Source: Allacma fusca (Eukaryota; Arthropoda; Collembola; Symphypleona; Sminthuridae). Taken from it: a DNA stretch of 64,000 nucleotides. The notes under the pieces were generated by a model. The model saw nothing but the letters and a program-made list of their open reading frames with translations, was not told the origin of the DNA and ran no database searches. The stretch's first letter is position 1, and every line of letters begins with the position of its first letter. Shown here piece by piece: positions 63,092 through 64,000 of this stretch. The stretch is taken from positions 10,826,588 to 10,890,587 of the forward strand of contig OX359247.1 of the NCBI GenBank assembly GCA_947179485.1. Direction: 5' to 3'. Both the position numbers and the translations under genes were made by a program.

Positions 63092-64000
63092 CTACAACCA
63101 AAAATTACAACTGAGCAGTGAAAGAAAACTACCACATGTTCTTCAAAGGGAAAGTATTCCTTGTTCAGTAAAATATTATAATGCACAGTTCATACGTAGG
63201 GGATATACAATATAGGCATACCGTAAAACCTGTAATTAGTAGATCGGACCGATCTTTAGTTTTTCCCTAACGTTACTCTAGGACGGGGGCAAGGTGCAAA
63301 TGATTTCAGTGTAGTTTAAAAACAATCTTTCTTATTACTCCGTCAGTAGGAAAAGGTAGCAAATTTATCAAAATGTGAACGTCCAAATGCAATATATGGT
63401 GACAAATACGGTTTTTAAAAAAATGTTATCTTCGTAGCCTCGACTGTGTCTAAAGTTACTTCTATATTTTAAATCCTTGGGAGTAATTACTTTTTGGCTC
63501 AGATTTTAAGTTCTTAGTAAATTGGGCTTTTTCTTCCAAATATGACTCAATACTTCAAAATTCTTTCGCGTGCTACAGCTGGACTAGGATGATATAATCA
63601 CCCTACCAGGGGGTGTCTCACTCTTTCTTATTTTACTGGATTATTTTGTGGGGACCTGTAGATACATATACTTGCATGTACCACATCTCCTCAAGGGGGT
63701 CTATTGTTACAAGTTTTACAGCAAGCCCTATCGGCTAAGGAGCAGCAAGGAGCACCTGGAGGTTCTGCTACTAGTAACAGTAAAGTAACAGCAACATTTG
63801 AAAGGATCAAACGTCAAAATCTTTATCCACTGAAAGATGATGGGAGAAACTTAGCCCAGCTTCCGATATATCTTTATTTTCCAAATGTACTCACATTTTT
63901 CATAATAGTCCGCGACGTGTGATTACACCGTTCTCCAAATTTTAACCACATCACGCAGAGCTCGGCTTCTATTTGAATCAAAAGCTGAGCAAGCTATTCT
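63092..64000. other. Right-edge region with one exon-like open frame
   Basis: A plus-strand frame (about 63722-63893) follows a plausible acceptor (TTTTACAG). It encodes a protein-like stretch (QALSAKEQQGAPGG, then TFERIKRQNLYPLKDDG). It belongs to no family I recognise, and its donor phase does not fit the next candidate exon near 63959. The rest of the stretch shows nothing definite. Confidence 0.25.

Overview
The window is animal nuclear DNA, most likely from an arthropod. It is AT-rich, its genes are split by mostly short GT-AG introns, and the families present are typical of arthropods. These are a glutamate-gated-chloride-type Cys-loop channel, DUF229 ectoenzymes in tandem, an amnionless-like receptor, an ELOVL6-type elongase, and Ty3/gypsy, BEL/Pao, hAT and Harbinger elements. 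The species cannot be named from sequence alone. All exon boundaries below were inferred by eye from splice sites, phase and protein conservation.

Layout. 1-11 kb holds no confident gene, only an old inverted duplication near 0.35-1.2 kb and simple repeats. 11.8-15.5 kb (+) is a ten-exon FGD-type Rho GEF (DH-PH-FYVE-PH). 19.8-22.8 kb (+) is an eight-exon Cys-loop channel of the GluCl type with an altered pore helix. 24.6-28.3 kb (-) is a six-exon cytohesin-like Arf GEF (Sec7-PH) with long N- and C-terminal extensions, convergent with the channel. 35.0-37.2 kb (+) is a DUF229 sulfatase/phosphatase-fold ectoenzyme. A decayed relative lies at 38.6-39.3 kb. A second intact DUF229 gene (45.9-57.5 kb) has its first intron enlarged by a 9.1-kb LTR retrotransposon. 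57.8-59.1 kb (-) is a complete five-exon ELOVL6-like fatty acid elongase. 60.3-63.1 kb (-) is the 3' part of an amnionless-like endocytic co-receptor whose 5' end lies beyond the recognised exons.

Mobile DNA. Between the DUF229 copies lies a cluster of elements. It includes a 1.09-kb hAT-type element with an exact 8-bp target duplication, and a second hAT-type element (8-bp duplication) that carries a PIF/Harbinger-type element (3-bp TAA duplication) nested inside it. It also holds a small terminal-inverted-repeat family with a 66-bp tandem repeat, and a BEL/Pao pol relic. The LTR retrotransposon is apparently complete and young: its 518-bp LTRs differ at one base, it has a 4-bp target duplication, and all its ORFs are open. 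It carries gag, Ty3/gypsy-order pol, and two further ORFs, the second an envelope-like single-pass membrane protein. Each ORF lies in the -1 frame relative to the one before it. The pol/ORF3 and ORF3/ORF4 junctions both have exactly five bases between stop and next ATG.

The cellular genes do not form a pathway. FGD and cytohesin both activate small GTPases at membranes, but their proximity is probably incidental. The most notable items are the four-ORF retroelement, the altered channel pore, and the repeat-bearing C-terminal extension of the cytohesin-like protein.
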